Positions 8,420 through 18,220 of a stretch of DNA of 64,000 nucleotides are shown piece by piece. The position numbers and the translations under genes were made by a program. This DNA is from Sinomicrobium oceani (GTDB lineage: Bacteria > Bacteroidota > Bacteroidia > Flavobacteriales > Flavobacteriaceae): the NCBI RefSeq assembly GCF_900119185.1, contig NZ_FPJE01000009.1, forward strand, positions 124,001-188,000. The letters are read 5' to 3'. How positions within the stretch are numbered: position 1 is the first letter of the stretch; the number at the start of each line of letters is the position of its first letter. The notes under the pieces were generated by a model, which saw only the letters and a program-made list of their open reading frames with translations, made no database searches and had not been told where the DNA came from.

Positions 8420-9487
8420 CTACAAGGTATTTACATTATTAAGGTCTTCGAAAGCTTTCTTCAGACGTGCGATAAACGTCTTTTCTCCCTCACGAAGCCA
8501 AACTCTCGGATCATAGAATTTTTTATTGGGCTGATCTTCTCCGTCCGGATTTCCGATCTGAGCCTGAAGATAATCTTTTTTATCCTGGATATAATCTCGT
8601 ATTCCTTCGAGGAAAGCGTATTGAAGATCCGTATCGATATTCATTTTGATAACCCCGTAACCGATAGCTTCACGGATTTCTTCGATCGTAGACCCGGATC
8701 CTCCGTGGAATACGAAATCGATGCTGTTGGCAGGAACATTGTATTTTTCGGATACGAATTCCTGGGAGTTTTTCAGGATCTTGGGAGTAAGTTTTACATT
8801 TCCGGGCTTATAAACCCCGTGTACGTTTCCGAAAGCAGCGGCAATAGTAAACTTAGGGCTTATTTTCATCAGCTCTTCATAAGCGAAAGCTACTTCTTCG
8901 GGTTGGGTATAAAGTTTGGAAGAATCTACATCGGTATTATCCACACCGTCTTCTTCACCACCGGTAACACCCAGTTCTATTTCGAGAGTCATACCCATTT
9001 TACTCATGCGCTCCAGGTACTTTTTACAGATCTCGATGTTCTCTTCCAGAGGTTCTTCCGAAAGGTCTATCATGTGAGAACTGAAAAGCGGTTTTCCTGT
9101 TTCTGCAAAGTGTTTTTCACTGGCATCGAGCAGGCCGTCTATCCAGGGAAGCAGTTTTTTGGCACAGTGGTCCGTATGTAGGATAACAGTAGCTCCGTAA
9201 GCTTCCGCGAGTTCGTGTACATGCTTGGCGCCGGCTACGGCTCCGAGGATCGCAGCTTTTTGTCCGTCATTGGAAAGTCCTTTTCCGGCGTTGAACTGAG
9301 CTCCTCCGTTTGAAAACTGAAGGATAACCGGAGCGTTCAGTGTTGCTGCAGTTTCCAGCACCCCGTTGATACTGTCCGAACCGATTACGTTTACTGCCGG
9401 CAAAGCAAAACCTTTGCTTTTTGCATAGGCAAATATGTCCTGTACTTCATCGCCGGTAGCTACCCCGGGCTTAATGTTATGACTCAT
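8420..9487 (-). CDS. fbaA: Class II fructose-bisphosphate aldolase
   Basis: This zinc-dependent aldolase interconverts fructose 1,6-bisphosphate with DHAP and glyceraldehyde 3-phosphate in glycolysis and gluconeogenesis. The 355-aa product (E. coli FbaA-type length) starts MSHNIKPGVATGDEVQDIFA. Zinc ligands and substrate loops are visible in VILHTDHCAKK, GNVHGVYKPGNV, VFHGGSGSTIEEI and GVIKMNIDTDLQ. The frame extends 14 codons further upstream, but the ATG at 9487 gives the usual N terminus. It lies 119 bp upstream of accD on the same strand, so co-transcription is possible. Confidence 0.97.
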   Translation of the reverse strand: MSHNIKPGVATGDEVQDIFAYAKSKGFALPAVNVIGSDSINGVLETAATLNAPVILQFSNGGAQFNAGKGLSNDGQKAAILGAVAGAKHVHELAEAYGATVILHTDHCAKKLLPWIDGLLDASEKHFAETGKPLFSSHMIDLSEEPLEENIEICKKYLERMSKMGMTLEIELGVTGGEEDGVDNTDVDSSKLYTQPEEVAFAYEELMKISPKFTIAAAFGNVHGVYKPGNVKLTPKILKNSQEFVSEKYNVPANSIDFVFHGGSGSTIEEIREAIGYGVIKMNIDTDLQYAFLEGIRDYIQDKKDYLQAQIGNPDGEDQPNKKFYDPRVWLREGEKTFIARLKKAFEDLNNVNTL

Positions 9488-9618
9488 AGTTTTTAAGTTT
9501 TCCAGAATTTGAAAATTAGTAAAGAGCAAAAATAATAAATTTCAATGGCTAAAACCCAAAATCGCTGTCTAAATTAGCATAGCGGGCCATCTATGACGAT
9601 CGGAGCGGAGTGAGCCTG

Positions 9619-12180
9619 TCAGAAAGGATAATTGATACCGATGTTGTACACGGCATTTCCGAAATTATAATCCCGGAACCAGCGCCTGGACATCTGCTCG
9701 GCGGGGTTATAGGTTTTAAAGCCGGTATCGAGGCGGATGACGAAGAAACCGAAATCGTAACGAAAACCGAAACCTGTTCCGAGGGCGATATCTTTCAACG
9801 AAGAAAAGTCTTTGAAGATAGCTTCTTCATTTGCCACGTCATCCAAAGCGTTCCAGATGTTACCCGCATCGGCAAAAATAGCTCCGTTAAGACTCCCCAT
9901 GATGTTAAAACGATATTCGAGATTCAGCGCAATTTTCAGGTTAGCTTCGTTAAAATCATTTCGGGCATCTGTTCTTCCCGGGCCGAGAGAGTAGGCCTGC
10001 CATGCCCTGTTGTCATTGGTTCCCCCGGCAAAATAACTTCGGGAAAACGGAATATTGGTCGCATTGCCATACGGAATGGCAAAACCAAAAAAGCCCCGGA
10101 AAGCAAGAATGCCCTGCCGGGAGATCTGCTGATGCTTTATAAAGTCCAGTTCTGTTTTTACGTACTGGGAGTACTGTACGTCGAATACCAGTTTTTTGCC
10201 ATTGTCGTTCTTGTTGAATTTGATGAGTTGCGATGCAGCGGAAAGCACGTTTCCGGCAATTTCCAGTTTGGTTTTGAACTGTGAGAACGTATTGTCGCTG
10301 GCCCCGCGCCTGGTATTTTTCGTGTAGGTGAAATTAGAAGCAAAGATGAGGTTATTAGCGCTCAGTCGTCTCCTTCGTTCGTCGATACTGGAGATACTCC
10401 GGAAATCGTCCGAATTCGGAGTCAGCCCCGTGATGGCACCGGATAATGCATCGCGGGTGAACTGGTCGGTTCCCGAAGGGATGAGAAGATTCCCGTTATC
10501 ATCGAAATAAGCCGGATCTACCGTATAATTTTCCGCGATATTGTTCAGCCTTTCATAACTGTTCTGGTACACCCTGAAGTAACGGTCCACATTGAGGTTA
10601 CGTATAAATTCGATATTCACCAGTTCAAAAGTGTGTTTCTTCTGGAAAGAAGGCGTCCAGTTGTACCGCAGTATGGTATTGAAACTCTGTTTGTCCAGCC
10701 CTATATTCTTCTGAAAGGAACTACCTACCGAGATACGGGTCTCCGGCAACATGTATTTAGGAATAAACTTCCGGGTATCGAACAGGAAAAATATCCGCGG
10801 AAAATTCAGCCGTATATCTCCTCCGAATTCGGAAATATTAAAAAAGCGGTCATTGGGGTTACTGGCTTCCCTGGATGAACCTACGGTTCCCCGTGCCGAT
10901 ACTTCCAGGGTTTCCGCCCCCCGGAAAACATTCCGGCTGATGAGGGAGGTACTGAACGATATACCGATATCCTGGATGTTGGAATGTGATATATCCGTAT
11001 TGAGTCCCAGCGAAAATTTGGGACGGTGGGTGAGGTATATATTGGTATTCAGGGTGTCGTTTGTCCCGTTCTCATACAGGTATTCGATGTTCGGGTACTT
11101 AAAGGTATTGAGGTTGCTGATCTGCCTGTAGGTGCGTGTACGATCGATCTCGCGGTAAAGGTTTCCCGGGGCGATAGCCACCGCATCGGTCAATGCCTTG
11201 GGTTTGTACCGCAGTTTGTTCCTGAAATAGATGGTGAATTTATCATAAGATATCGAATCGAGGGAATCACGGTCCATACCAAAAGTGTAATCGGCATAGA
11301 TGTTCACATTTTTTATACGGTGTATCTTATATGGGATCTCCTTTACCGAATCGCCCACCCTTTCATGCCGGTTGTCTATTTGTATTTCCACCGGCATTTT
11401 ATAATCTTCGTTAGCCGTCAGGGTATCCCGGAGTACATTGAAACGGATAGACGAATTGGGCTGGAACTGGTAGATCCCGGAGTTGATCAGTATGGAATTT
11501 ATTCGTTCCCGTTCCGCTTCGAAATGGGCGAGATCGAATTGTTCTCCTTTTTTGATAAGCATCCTCGAATCGTAACGGGAGTAAATAGAATCGACATCCG
11601 GAGACTCTATTCTCTTGGAAATACTGTCCAGAAAATAGGGTTTCCCGGTGGTGACACGGTAATTGACTTCGCCGCGTTTCTTTTTATTCGGTACCGAGTC
11701 TACGGTATAAGTAACCTTATTGTTAAAATAGCCTTTGCTGTTGTAATATAGGTTCAGGCGTTCTCTCGATTTTCCGGCTTTGATCTCGTTGACGATCACC
11801 GGGGCTTCTCCCGTTTCTTTGAGCCAGTTGTTAAACCCTGCTACGGACCGTCCCAGTTCGATGACCTGCTTTTCCGAGAGCAGGTTTATCATGTGTTTCT
11901 CCCGCTTCGCTTTACGGTGTAACCATGCGAGGTAAGCGGAGTCCGATTTCGGAGTAGCGAGATTATAAATATGAAGTTTAAGGTGAAAACCGAGCAGCGA
12001 ACTGTTGGGATGCTGTAAGACCAGGTTTTTCAGGGTCTCGTCTTTTTCCTGTTCACCGTTGACATAAATATTGTTTCTGGTGAGCAGTAACTGATCGTCT
12101 TCTACCCTTTTTACAGCATTACACGATACTATAGACAGTATTAAAAAGATTACCGCTATTTTTGTGATCAGAGTTTTCAA
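9619..12180 (-). CDS. tamL: Translocation and assembly module lipoprotein TamL (BamA-like)
   Basis: The 853-aa protein is a BamA/TamA superfamily outer membrane barrel with a Bacteroidota lipoprotein N terminus (lipobox LSIVSC, Cys20). Residues about 25-330 form POTRA-like domains; residues about 400-853 form the surface-antigen type 16-stranded barrel, containing the conserved RGF-like FRGFFGFAIPYG lid region and ending in YNIGINYPF. The family is thought to work with TamB in outer membrane assembly. No tamB is seen in this window. A divergent TrmH-type methyltransferase gene starts 189 bp away, an arrangement common in flavobacteria. Confidence 0.9.
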   Translation of the reverse strand: MKTLITKIAVIFLILSIVSCNAVKRVEDDQLLLTRNNIYVNGEQEKDETLKNLVLQHPNSSLLGFHLKLHIYNLATPKSDSAYLAWLHRKAKREKHMINLLSEKQVIELGRSVAGFNNWLKETGEAPVIVNEIKAGKSRERLNLYYNSKGYFNNKVTYTVDSVPNKKKRGEVNYRVTTGKPYFLDSISKRIESPDVDSIYSRYDSRMLIKKGEQFDLAHFEAERERINSILINSGIYQFQPNSSIRFNVLRDTLTANEDYKMPVEIQIDNRHERVGDSVKEIPYKIHRIKNVNIYADYTFGMDRDSLDSISYDKFTIYFRNKLRYKPKALTDAVAIAPGNLYREIDRTRTYRQISNLNTFKYPNIEYLYENGTNDTLNTNIYLTHRPKFSLGLNTDISHSNIQDIGISFSTSLISRNVFRGAETLEVSARGTVGSSREASNPNDRFFNISEFGGDIRLNFPRIFFLFDTRKFIPKYMLPETRISVGSSFQKNIGLDKQSFNTILRYNWTPSFQKKHTFELVNIEFIRNLNVDRYFRVYQNSYERLNNIAENYTVDPAYFDDNGNLLIPSGTDQFTRDALSGAITGLTPNSDDFRSISSIDERRRRLSANNLIFASNFTYTKNTRRGASDNTFSQFKTKLEIAGNVLSAASQLIKFNKNDNGKKLVFDVQYSQYVKTELDFIKHQQISRQGILAFRGFFGFAIPYGNATNIPFSRSYFAGGTNDNRAWQAYSLGPGRTDARNDFNEANLKIALNLEYRFNIMGSLNGAIFADAGNIWNALDDVANEEAIFKDFSSLKDIALGTGFGFRYDFGFFVIRLDTGFKTYNPAEQMSRRWFRDYNFGNAVYNIGINYPF

Positions 12181-12368
12181 TAGAAAAGAGACAGGTTTAA
12201 CAGATTATCGATCCCGGATACTTAAAGTTTACAGCACTGTATAATGCAGAAACAAAGATGAAAAAAAAATGTGTGAATTCCTCCCGTAAAATAGGAGTAA
12301 AACCTATTTTTTATAGCATTGTTCCGGGATCGGTACTGAAGCTGTACGGAAAAAATACACGGTAACGG

Positions 12369-13097
12369 ATGATTAGTAAGAACGAAATTAAGCTAATAAC
12401 GGGTTTACACCAAAAAAAGTACAGGAGCAAACACGGAATGTTTATCGCCGAGGGGATAAAGGTTATCCGGGAACTTCTGGAGGCCGGAGTGCCACTGAAA
12501 GCACTGTATACTACATCTACAACGCAGTTCGACCTTGCCACCGGTCTTGTCCGGGAAATTTCGGAACAGGAACTGAAAAAAATAAGCCAGTTGAAAACTC
12601 CCAATACAGCACTGGCCCTTTTTGAAATTCCACAATCCGAATCTGTGGTTCCTTCCGGGCTTATCGTAGCGCTTGACGATATCCGGGATCCGGGAAACCT
12701 GGGAACCATCATCAGGTTATGCGACTGGTTTGGTATAGAACATCTCGTTTGCAGTCGTGGTACCGTAGATTGCTATAACAGCAAGGTCATACAGGCTACC
12801 ATGGGATCGCTGGCACGGGTAAATGTCGCTTATACCGAAATAGAAGACCTGATCAGGACAACAGACCTGCCCGTGTTTGTCGCCGATATGGACGGAGAGA
12901 ATGTCTACGGAGCAACACTTCCGGATAAGGGTATACTGGTTATGGGCAATGAAGCCAACGGGCTCTCCGAAAACATCAGGAAACTGGCAGACCGAACGCT
13001 GTCCATTCCCCGTTTCGGGAAGTTGCAAAAGACAGAAAGCCTGAATGTCGCAACGGCGACAGCCATACTTTTAAGCGAATTTAAAAGAGGGGCTTAA
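12369..13097 (+). CDS. TrmH/SpoU-family RNA 2'-O-methyltransferase
   Basis: The 242-aa enzyme has an N-terminal L30e-like substrate-binding domain (residues 1-80, KKYRSKHGMFIAEGIKVIRE) and a C-terminal SpoU SAM-dependent methyltransferase domain with the trefoil-knot motifs ALDDIRDPGNLGTIIRLCDW, GILVMGNEANGLSENI and IPRFGKLQKTESLNVATATA. It methylates ribose 2'-OH in rRNA or tRNA; the target cannot be told from sequence. It is transcribed divergently from tamL. Confidence 0.94.
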   Translation: MISKNEIKLITGLHQKKYRSKHGMFIAEGIKVIRELLEAGVPLKALYTTSTTQFDLATGLVREISEQELKKISQLKTPNTALALFEIPQSESVVPSGLIVALDDIRDPGNLGTIIRLCDWFGIEHLVCSRGTVDCYNSKVIQATMGSLARVNVAYTEIEDLIRTTDLPVFVADMDGENVYGATLPDKGILVMGNEANGLSENIRKLADRTLSIPRFGKLQKTESLNVATATAILLSEFKRGA

Positions 13098-13131
13098 TAA
13101 AGAAAAACATAACCGTTGTACAGCCGAAAAA

Positions 13132-13272
13132 TTAATCCTCTTTCTTGTTGAAAAGAAATCCCAGCGGAAGGATGAGGAACAGGAAGAAAAACCGGCCAGT
13201 GATCACCCCGAAAACGGTGATGGCCGCAGCGATGATCATAATGATCTGTGATGTTTTTTTATTGCCAAACAT
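13132..13272 (-). CDS. Small membrane protein (46 aa)
   Basis: A short ORF with ATG at 13272 encodes MFGNKKTSQIIMIIAAAITV and continues through a second hydrophobic run (GRFFFLFLILPLGFLF) to NKKED. It looks like one or two closely spaced membrane helices with positive ends. It is convergent with the methyltransferase gene, whose stop is 35 bp away. No function is known to me; the composition and clean start and stop make it credible despite its size. Confidence 0.6.
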   Translation of the reverse strand: MFGNKKTSQIIMIIAAAITVFGVITGRFFFLFLILPLGFLFNKKED

Positions 13273-13494
13273 AGCAGGAATTCCTTAAAAGACGGCGGGG
13301 ATGCCGGTCAGTTTCAAAAGTATGGTTTTTATACCGTTCGCCAAAACAACAGGGAGTCTTTTCGCACAAGACCTGTTTGTTTGTAATTTTTTTATGTTAC
13401 CGGTAAACCGATAATCCGGCATATCAGGCCATGAGGTAAGCCCGGATTTATGTATGCAATATCCTAAAGTAAGGCAATAGTTCTCACTTTAATA

Positions 13495-13530
13495 AAAAAC
13501 GGGGCCACCACTTTGGGTAGCCCCGTTTTT
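13495..13530 (-). terminator. Intrinsic terminator of the Ser/Arg-rich protein gene
   Basis: A 9-bp GC-rich stem (GGGGCCACC 13501-13509 with GGTAGCCCC 13516-13524, one wobble) is extended by AAAAAC/GTTTTT and followed on the minus strand by a T-rich run. It lies 13 bp after the stop at 13543. Confidence 0.85.
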
Positions 13531-13542
13531 CGTTACCTCTGT

Positions 13543-14691
13543 CTAACTTCTGCTTCTCGAAGTACTACTGCTTTGCCTGTTGCTGTTCCCGGAGGTACGG
13601 CTTGTGGCGGAGCTTTGTCGTACCGGAGTGGTCTGGCGCTGTACTCCTGAAGTACCTCTGGTCACGGAAGTCCGGCTGCTTTGGGAAGCGGAATTGCTCC
13701 GGGCTGTTGTGCTATTGTCACTTCGCTCTTGCGAAGTTCTCGCGGATGTGCGGGTTGTAACAGGTGTACTGCTGCTGCGAGTCGTACCGGAAGTATTGGC
13801 ACTTCGACGGTCTGTTGCTGTAGCGGTTGTACTTTTCCTGCTTTTGTTCTCTGACTGCCGGTCTGTGGCAGAAGAACGTCCGGAAGCGTTGTTCGAAGTT
13901 ACAGGTGTTGAGGTTCTCCTTGAAGTAGAAGCATTGTTTTTCAGTACCTGGTCTTCTCTTCTGTACGTAATAGCGTTGCTTGCCCTTCGGTCCGTGCTTC
14001 TGTTGTACGAACTGTTAACTACGGTTCTGCCGTCCTGGTAATGTGTGCGTGTTCCGGGAAGGTAAAAATCCCTTCTGCTGTTGGCATATGATCTGCTTCC
14101 GTTATAATGGGTGCTATGATATGCATAGGTATAACGTACGGGTGTATAATACCTGCGGTAAGGTGTGGTATAAACCACACTGTACGTATAGTAAGGCATC
14201 GTGTAATAGGTATGCCAGGGTCTGTAAATATACCGCCTGTTTAAGGTGTTGATATACCCGGTATAGTGCGTGAAATGCCAGTAGTTGTCATAGTGGATAA
14301 CCATGCCTCCCAATTGTACGAGATACCCGTTATTGTAACGGATGAAAACATTTCCGGCCTGGATGATACGCCCGTAGTCATCATAGAAAACAGGGATATT
14401 TTCTATTTGTATCACTGCTCCGTAGTTGTCGTATTGCACGTACGGGTCGTAATTATAGCCCGAATTAAAGCTAAAGGACATTCCGGGAGTATTGATATTG
14501 AGCTGTGTTCTGCGGTTGCCGAGGTAACTGAAGTCGAACTGTCCGTCGGGATATACGGAAAATTCAACGTTACCTTCCGTAAATATATAAGAATCTCCGC
14601 TATACCTGCTGTAATAGTTGGTAAGCTCCTCCGATGCCTCCATGTCCGTACCCAGGAGCATGGTAGCAAATAGTATAAACAGATTTTTCAT
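13543..14691 (-). CDS. Secreted protein with Tyr-rich domain and Ser/Arg/Thr-rich tail
   Basis: The 382-aa product starts MKNLFILFATMLLGTDMEAS, a signal peptide. Residues about 20-130 form a beta-rich domain with repeated short strands (YDNYGAVIQIENIPVFYDDYG, RIIQAGNVFIRYNNGYL, GGMVIHYDNYWHF). Residues 135-220 are very rich in Tyr/Arg/His. Residues 225-382 are low-complexity Ser/Arg/Thr/Ala/Asn, ending SRSRS, strongly basic. No enzyme motif is seen. The ATG at 14691 is favoured over one 15 codons upstream because it starts the signal peptide. A structural, DNA- or anionic-polymer-binding envelope role is a guess. Confidence 0.75.
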   Translation of the reverse strand: MKNLFILFATMLLGTDMEASEELTNYYSRYSGDSYIFTEGNVEFSVYPDGQFDFSYLGNRRTQLNINTPGMSFSFNSGYNYDPYVQYDNYGAVIQIENIPVFYDDYGRIIQAGNVFIRYNNGYLVQLGGMVIHYDNYWHFTHYTGYINTLNRRYIYRPWHTYYTMPYYTYSVVYTTPYRRYYTPVRYTYAYHSTHYNGSRSYANSRRDFYLPGTRTHYQDGRTVVNSSYNRSTDRRASNAITYRREDQVLKNNASTSRRTSTPVTSNNASGRSSATDRQSENKSRKSTTATATDRRSANTSGTTRSSSTPVTTRTSARTSQERSDNSTTARSNSASQSSRTSVTRGTSGVQRQTTPVRQSSATSRTSGNSNRQSSSTSRSRS

Positions 14692-14890
14692 AATGTTCTT
14701 TTTAAATGTCAGCAATTGTTTTTGTTGTGGCCACAATTACTGATTAGCATATACCAAATGCTGTGCCAAAATGAAAAAAAATATTCTTATGTCTGAAAAT
14801 CAACTACTTGTTTCCGATGACCAACGGGGAGAACATGGAGACTCTTTTAACGGATGCTTTATTTTTCAGATCAGGGCCGCACACCGGAGA

Positions 14891-16726
14891 TCAGGGAAGG
14901 GCTTTCAATGTTCCCGATACCATATCGATGCGAAAATGGGCTGCCGGAGCGCCGTGCAAGAAGTGGTGGAGACATTCGAAAACGAGTTGCAACCGGGAAT
15001 GTAAGGGGGAGTTATACGGGAGTTTTCTATAGTGTTCCGCGAGATAATTGTACTGGGCTATACGTTTTTCCGGGATATCCGCAAAGGCGAGTTCGTCCGC
15101 ATTGCGGAGTTTGTAAAAGTCGTACAGGAGATCCCTGCCGTCCCATTTCCGGAAATCGCGATAACGCAGTCCTGATTTGCGCAGTTCTTTCTTGTGTTGC
15201 GGATTACTGATCATAGCTATAAAATCGGTTCCCTTCCGGGCGAGGATCGCTTCCCGGAGTTCTTCGGGCCAGTCTTTTAAAAAACGCAGACGTACCAGTT
15301 CGCGGAGGTGCCACAGGGTAAAATCCTTATAGGTCTTGCTCCGCAGGATGCTCTTATCCCACAGTGGCTGTTCCCGGTTTTGCAGATATTCGTATTCGGT
15401 TTCATATAGCGGGAAAAGCGCCCTGAACTCGGTGACGTCCGATAGGGAAACGGTCTCTACTTCTATGTCTTCATCATGTATGGTGAGTATTTTATACCCG
15501 GGCATATAAGCCGCTGGAGAAGGAGATTGAATATTGACGAGCCAGTCGCCGGTATCGTAATTGCGGATACCGGTGTCGTTGATATGCATGTGCCCGCCTA
15601 CGTGGACGCGTAGTCCGGCCTTTGCAAAGGTCTCTGCTACTGCCTCGGGGGGAACACGGCCCAGTTGCCATTTTTTGCCACCGAACAGTTTTTCGAGCAG
15701 GGGGGAGGCATCATCGTTAAAATCGATCATTGGAAAATGACTGAAGGCAATAAGCGTTTTATGGTACTTTCTGGCCAGGGCGGTGATCTCTTTGACCCAG
15801 CCGATGAGATGCTGCTTATGAGAAAGTACATTTTTATATCCCGTTCCGGCCCCGCTGTAGTTTCCGGCGTGCTCCGGGGAAACGGTGGGGTCTTCGGGGA
15901 TATGTACATCGCCGTCCAGGGCAAGGAGCCATAGTCCGGGTACGGGCTCTACGACATAACTTGCATCCGGTACGGGATAACCCGGGAGAACATCGTACAT
16001 GCGGTTTTGGAGTCTTCCGGCTTCCCGTGCTTTTTCGATGGTATAGGAATCCGGGGTATAGGTGCTGAAAGGCGTAGCCCAATAGAGATTATCAGGGGAA
16101 GGGTAGAACCCGAAATGCTCCAGGGTTTTCATAATATCCGCGTATCCCGATTTGGCAATATCCCGGGAAAAAACCGGGGGAAGGGCCGTTGTTGTATTCC
16201 GGACCGTGTCTTTTGCGATACTGGTAATAAGCTGGTTTTTGCCACCCGCTCCCAGAAAATCAGATTTTCCGGCTTCCTGCCGGAATGGCCCTACCGGATC
16301 GTGATTTCCTGTGGTGATAAAAAATTGCATACCGTACTGCCCGGAATAATGGTCCAGGATATGCCGGAGTCCATTGACATGTATGGGCTGCCCGTCATCG
16401 GAGTAGTCACCGGGAAGGGCTACCAGGCGTATGCCCCGTGCTGCAATATCCTGAAGTGCTGTAAGGAAAGCAAAGTAATTCTCGTTAAATATACGGGTAG
16501 AGTGCAACTGGGCACCCATAGTGCGCAGCAAGGTATATTTGCCCGTTTCCGGGTTTATAATACCCCGGTATCCGGTATCTGTAAATGTACCGTAAAGGTC
16601 CTGCAGATGTACATCGGCGAGAAATGCTATCCTGGTTGCTTCCGGATCAGCCCCTGATTGCGAAAATATACGGGGAACAGGGAAGAGCAGAAGGAAGAAG
16701 AGAAAAGACGGAAGGTACGATCTCAT
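14891..16726 (-). CDS. Secreted calcineurin-like metallophosphoesterase
   Basis: The 611-aa product has a signal peptide (MRSYLPSFLFFLLLFPVPRI, cleavage near FSQS) and a metallophosphoesterase domain with all metal-binding motifs: FLADVHLQD (D38, H40), LPGDYSDDG, TTGNHDPVG and HVGGHMHIND. Residues about 420-611 form an extra helical C-terminal domain found in large exported members. The substrate (nucleotide, phospholipid or phosphorylated polymer) cannot be told. It sits 24 bp downstream of the Rrf2 regulator stop on the same strand, so the two may be co-transcribed. Confidence 0.9.
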   Translation of the reverse strand: MRSYLPSFLFFLLLFPVPRIFSQSGADPEATRIAFLADVHLQDLYGTFTDTGYRGIINPETGKYTLLRTMGAQLHSTRIFNENYFAFLTALQDIAARGIRLVALPGDYSDDGQPIHVNGLRHILDHYSGQYGMQFFITTGNHDPVGPFRQEAGKSDFLGAGGKNQLITSIAKDTVRNTTTALPPVFSRDIAKSGYADIMKTLEHFGFYPSPDNLYWATPFSTYTPDSYTIEKAREAGRLQNRMYDVLPGYPVPDASYVVEPVPGLWLLALDGDVHIPEDPTVSPEHAGNYSGAGTGYKNVLSHKQHLIGWVKEITALARKYHKTLIAFSHFPMIDFNDDASPLLEKLFGGKKWQLGRVPPEAVAETFAKAGLRVHVGGHMHINDTGIRNYDTGDWLVNIQSPSPAAYMPGYKILTIHDEDIEVETVSLSDVTEFRALFPLYETEYEYLQNREQPLWDKSILRSKTYKDFTLWHLRELVRLRFLKDWPEELREAILARKGTDFIAMISNPQHKKELRKSGLRYRDFRKWDGRDLLYDFYKLRNADELAFADIPEKRIAQYNYLAEHYRKLPYNSPLHSRLQLVFECLHHFLHGAPAAHFRIDMVSGTLKALP

Positions 16727-16750
16727 AATATCGGTCGGATAGGAACTGTT

Positions 16751-17152
16751 TTACATGTCCACGATAGATTTTTCCAGAACAGGCAGCATGGATGTCCGCA
16801 ACTGTAAAAACATTTTACGGACTTTACATGTTTTTTCATCTACGCACTCTTCGCAGGTTTCATAAAAATTTTCCGAAGTACAGGTGGTAAGTGCTATAGG
16901 GCCGTCTATGATACGCATTACGGCGGCTACCGTAATTTCTTCCGGCGGCCTGGCAAAGCTGTAACCACCTTTTGGGCCGCGTCGGCTTTTCACGACCCGG
17001 CTTTGTTTCAGGGTGTTCATGATCGCTTCCAGGAATTTATACGGAATTTTTTCCGCCTCCGATATTTCCTTGGTGGAAACCGGTACTAATTCCGGATGCT
17101 CATGAATATAAACAAGAGCCTTAAGAGCGTATTTGGCTTTTCTGGATAGCAT
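16751..17152 (-). CDS. Rrf2-family transcriptional regulator
   Basis: The 133-aa protein begins MLSRKAKYALKALVYIHEHP with a winged helix-turn-helix (residues 1-80; EKIPYKFLEAIMNTLKQ and SRRGPKGGYSFARP are Rrf2 signatures). The effector region has Cys in TTCTSENFYETCEECVDEKT and a further Cys, more than the three of IscR, so Fe-S or thiol sensing is likely. CymR, the cysteine-metabolism regulator of Bacillus, is in this family. The neighbouring exporter and sulfhydrylase genes support a role in sulfur metabolism here, but that is inference. Confidence 0.9.
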   Translation of the reverse strand: MLSRKAKYALKALVYIHEHPELVPVSTKEISEAEKIPYKFLEAIMNTLKQSRVVKSRRGPKGGYSFARPPEEITVAAVMRIIDGPIALTTCTSENFYETCEECVDEKTCKVRKMFLQLRTSMLPVLEKSIVDM

Positions 17153-17299
17153 ATATACAGGTAAAATATATGCAATAATAAGAAGATAACTTTACGTACT
17201 CAAAAAAATGATGAGATGAAGCAGTCCATTCCGTGCATTTATGAAATAGGGAAATAGCCGGCCGTCCCGGGAAACGAGCCTGAAATAGCGTAAAAACAG

Positions 17300-18220
17300 T
17301 TAACTTATAAGAGATACAATGAAGTGAGAATACTCGCCTATCGTTTTGTATATGGTAAGTAATGAAGTGAGTATAACAACCATTCCCACAACGATAAACA
17401 GTACTTTTTTATTGATCCGTGAGGCCAGAAAAGCCCCGATCGGAGCAGCAAAAACCCCTCCTATAATAAGCCCGAGAACTACCTGCCAGCTGTCGATACC
17501 CACGTAGTACAGAAAAATACCGGTGGCGAAAAAAGTAATAAAAAATTCTGCGGTATTAACGGTGCCTATGGTTTCACGTGGACTTTTTCCCTGGTTGATA
17601 ATATTGGATGTGACTATGGGGCCCCAGCCTCCGCCGCCTATGGCGTCTAAAAGCCCTCCGATAAAGGCGAGCAGCCCGGCCCGTTTGACTTCTTTTTTCT
17701 CTTTGTGTTTGTTGCGGATACCTTTGTAAAGGATCATGCTTCCGAGAATGAGGAGATAGGCAGAAATATAGGGTTTTACCATACCACCGTCCAGAATATC
17801 GGAAAGCAGGTACGCTCCGGCAACAGCCCCGATAACACCCGGTATGACCAGGCGGATCAGTAAAGCTTTATCGATATTCTTAAACCGCAGATGGGAAAGC
17901 CCCGAAACTCCTGTGGTAAATACTTCCGCAGTGTGAATACTGGCAGAAGCAATCCTCGGTGATACGCCGAAATGAAGGAGCAGGGCATTACTGCTGGCTC
18001 CGTAAGCCATTCCCAGTGCTCCATCGATAAGCTGGGCAAAAAAACCGATGGCGACAAAAGTAAAAAATGTGCTGTCAAAAGAAAATACATTGCCTTCACC
18101 GGTACTGATAATATAAACAAAATAGATAACAAGCAGGAGTTTGAGTACCAGAATGGCAATTCCTATCTGCTTGAAGCTTATCTTGGAGAGCCGGTCTTTA
18201 ATCATGTGCAAAGCGGTCAT
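17300..18220 (-). CDS. TauE/SafE-family sulfite/sulfonate exporter
   Basis: The 306-aa inner membrane protein has about eight or nine hydrophobic segments and the two family repeats: FFAQLIDGALGMAYGASSNA near residue 56 and LLAFIGGLLDAIGGGGWGPI near residue 185. The family moves sulfite, sulfonates or related organosulfur anions. Start ATG is at 18220, with an alternative at 18205. It is divergent from the sulfur-linked attenuator and sulfhydrylase gene and lies upstream of the Rrf2 regulator on the same strand (147-bp gap), so a shared sulfur-responsive control is plausible. Confidence 0.92.
   Translation of the reverse strand: MTALHMIKDRLSKISFKQIGIAILVLKLLLVIYFVYIISTGEGNVFSFDSTFFTFVAIGFFAQLIDGALGMAYGASSNALLLHFGVSPRIASASIHTAEVFTTGVSGLSHLRFKNIDKALLIRLVIPGVIGAVAGAYLLSDILDGGMVKPYISAYLLILGSMILYKGIRNKHKEKKEVKRAGLLAFIGGLLDAIGGGGWGPIVTSNIINQGKSPRETIGTVNTAEFFITFFATGIFLYYVGIDSWQVVLGLIIGGVFAAPIGAFLASRINKKVLFIVVGMVVILTSLLTIYKTIGEYSHFIVSLIS

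Noticed and set aside
14771-15210. Several plus-strand frames at the 3' end of the phosphoesterase gene
   Set aside because: They overlap the conserved C-terminal part of the minus-strand gene and show no features.
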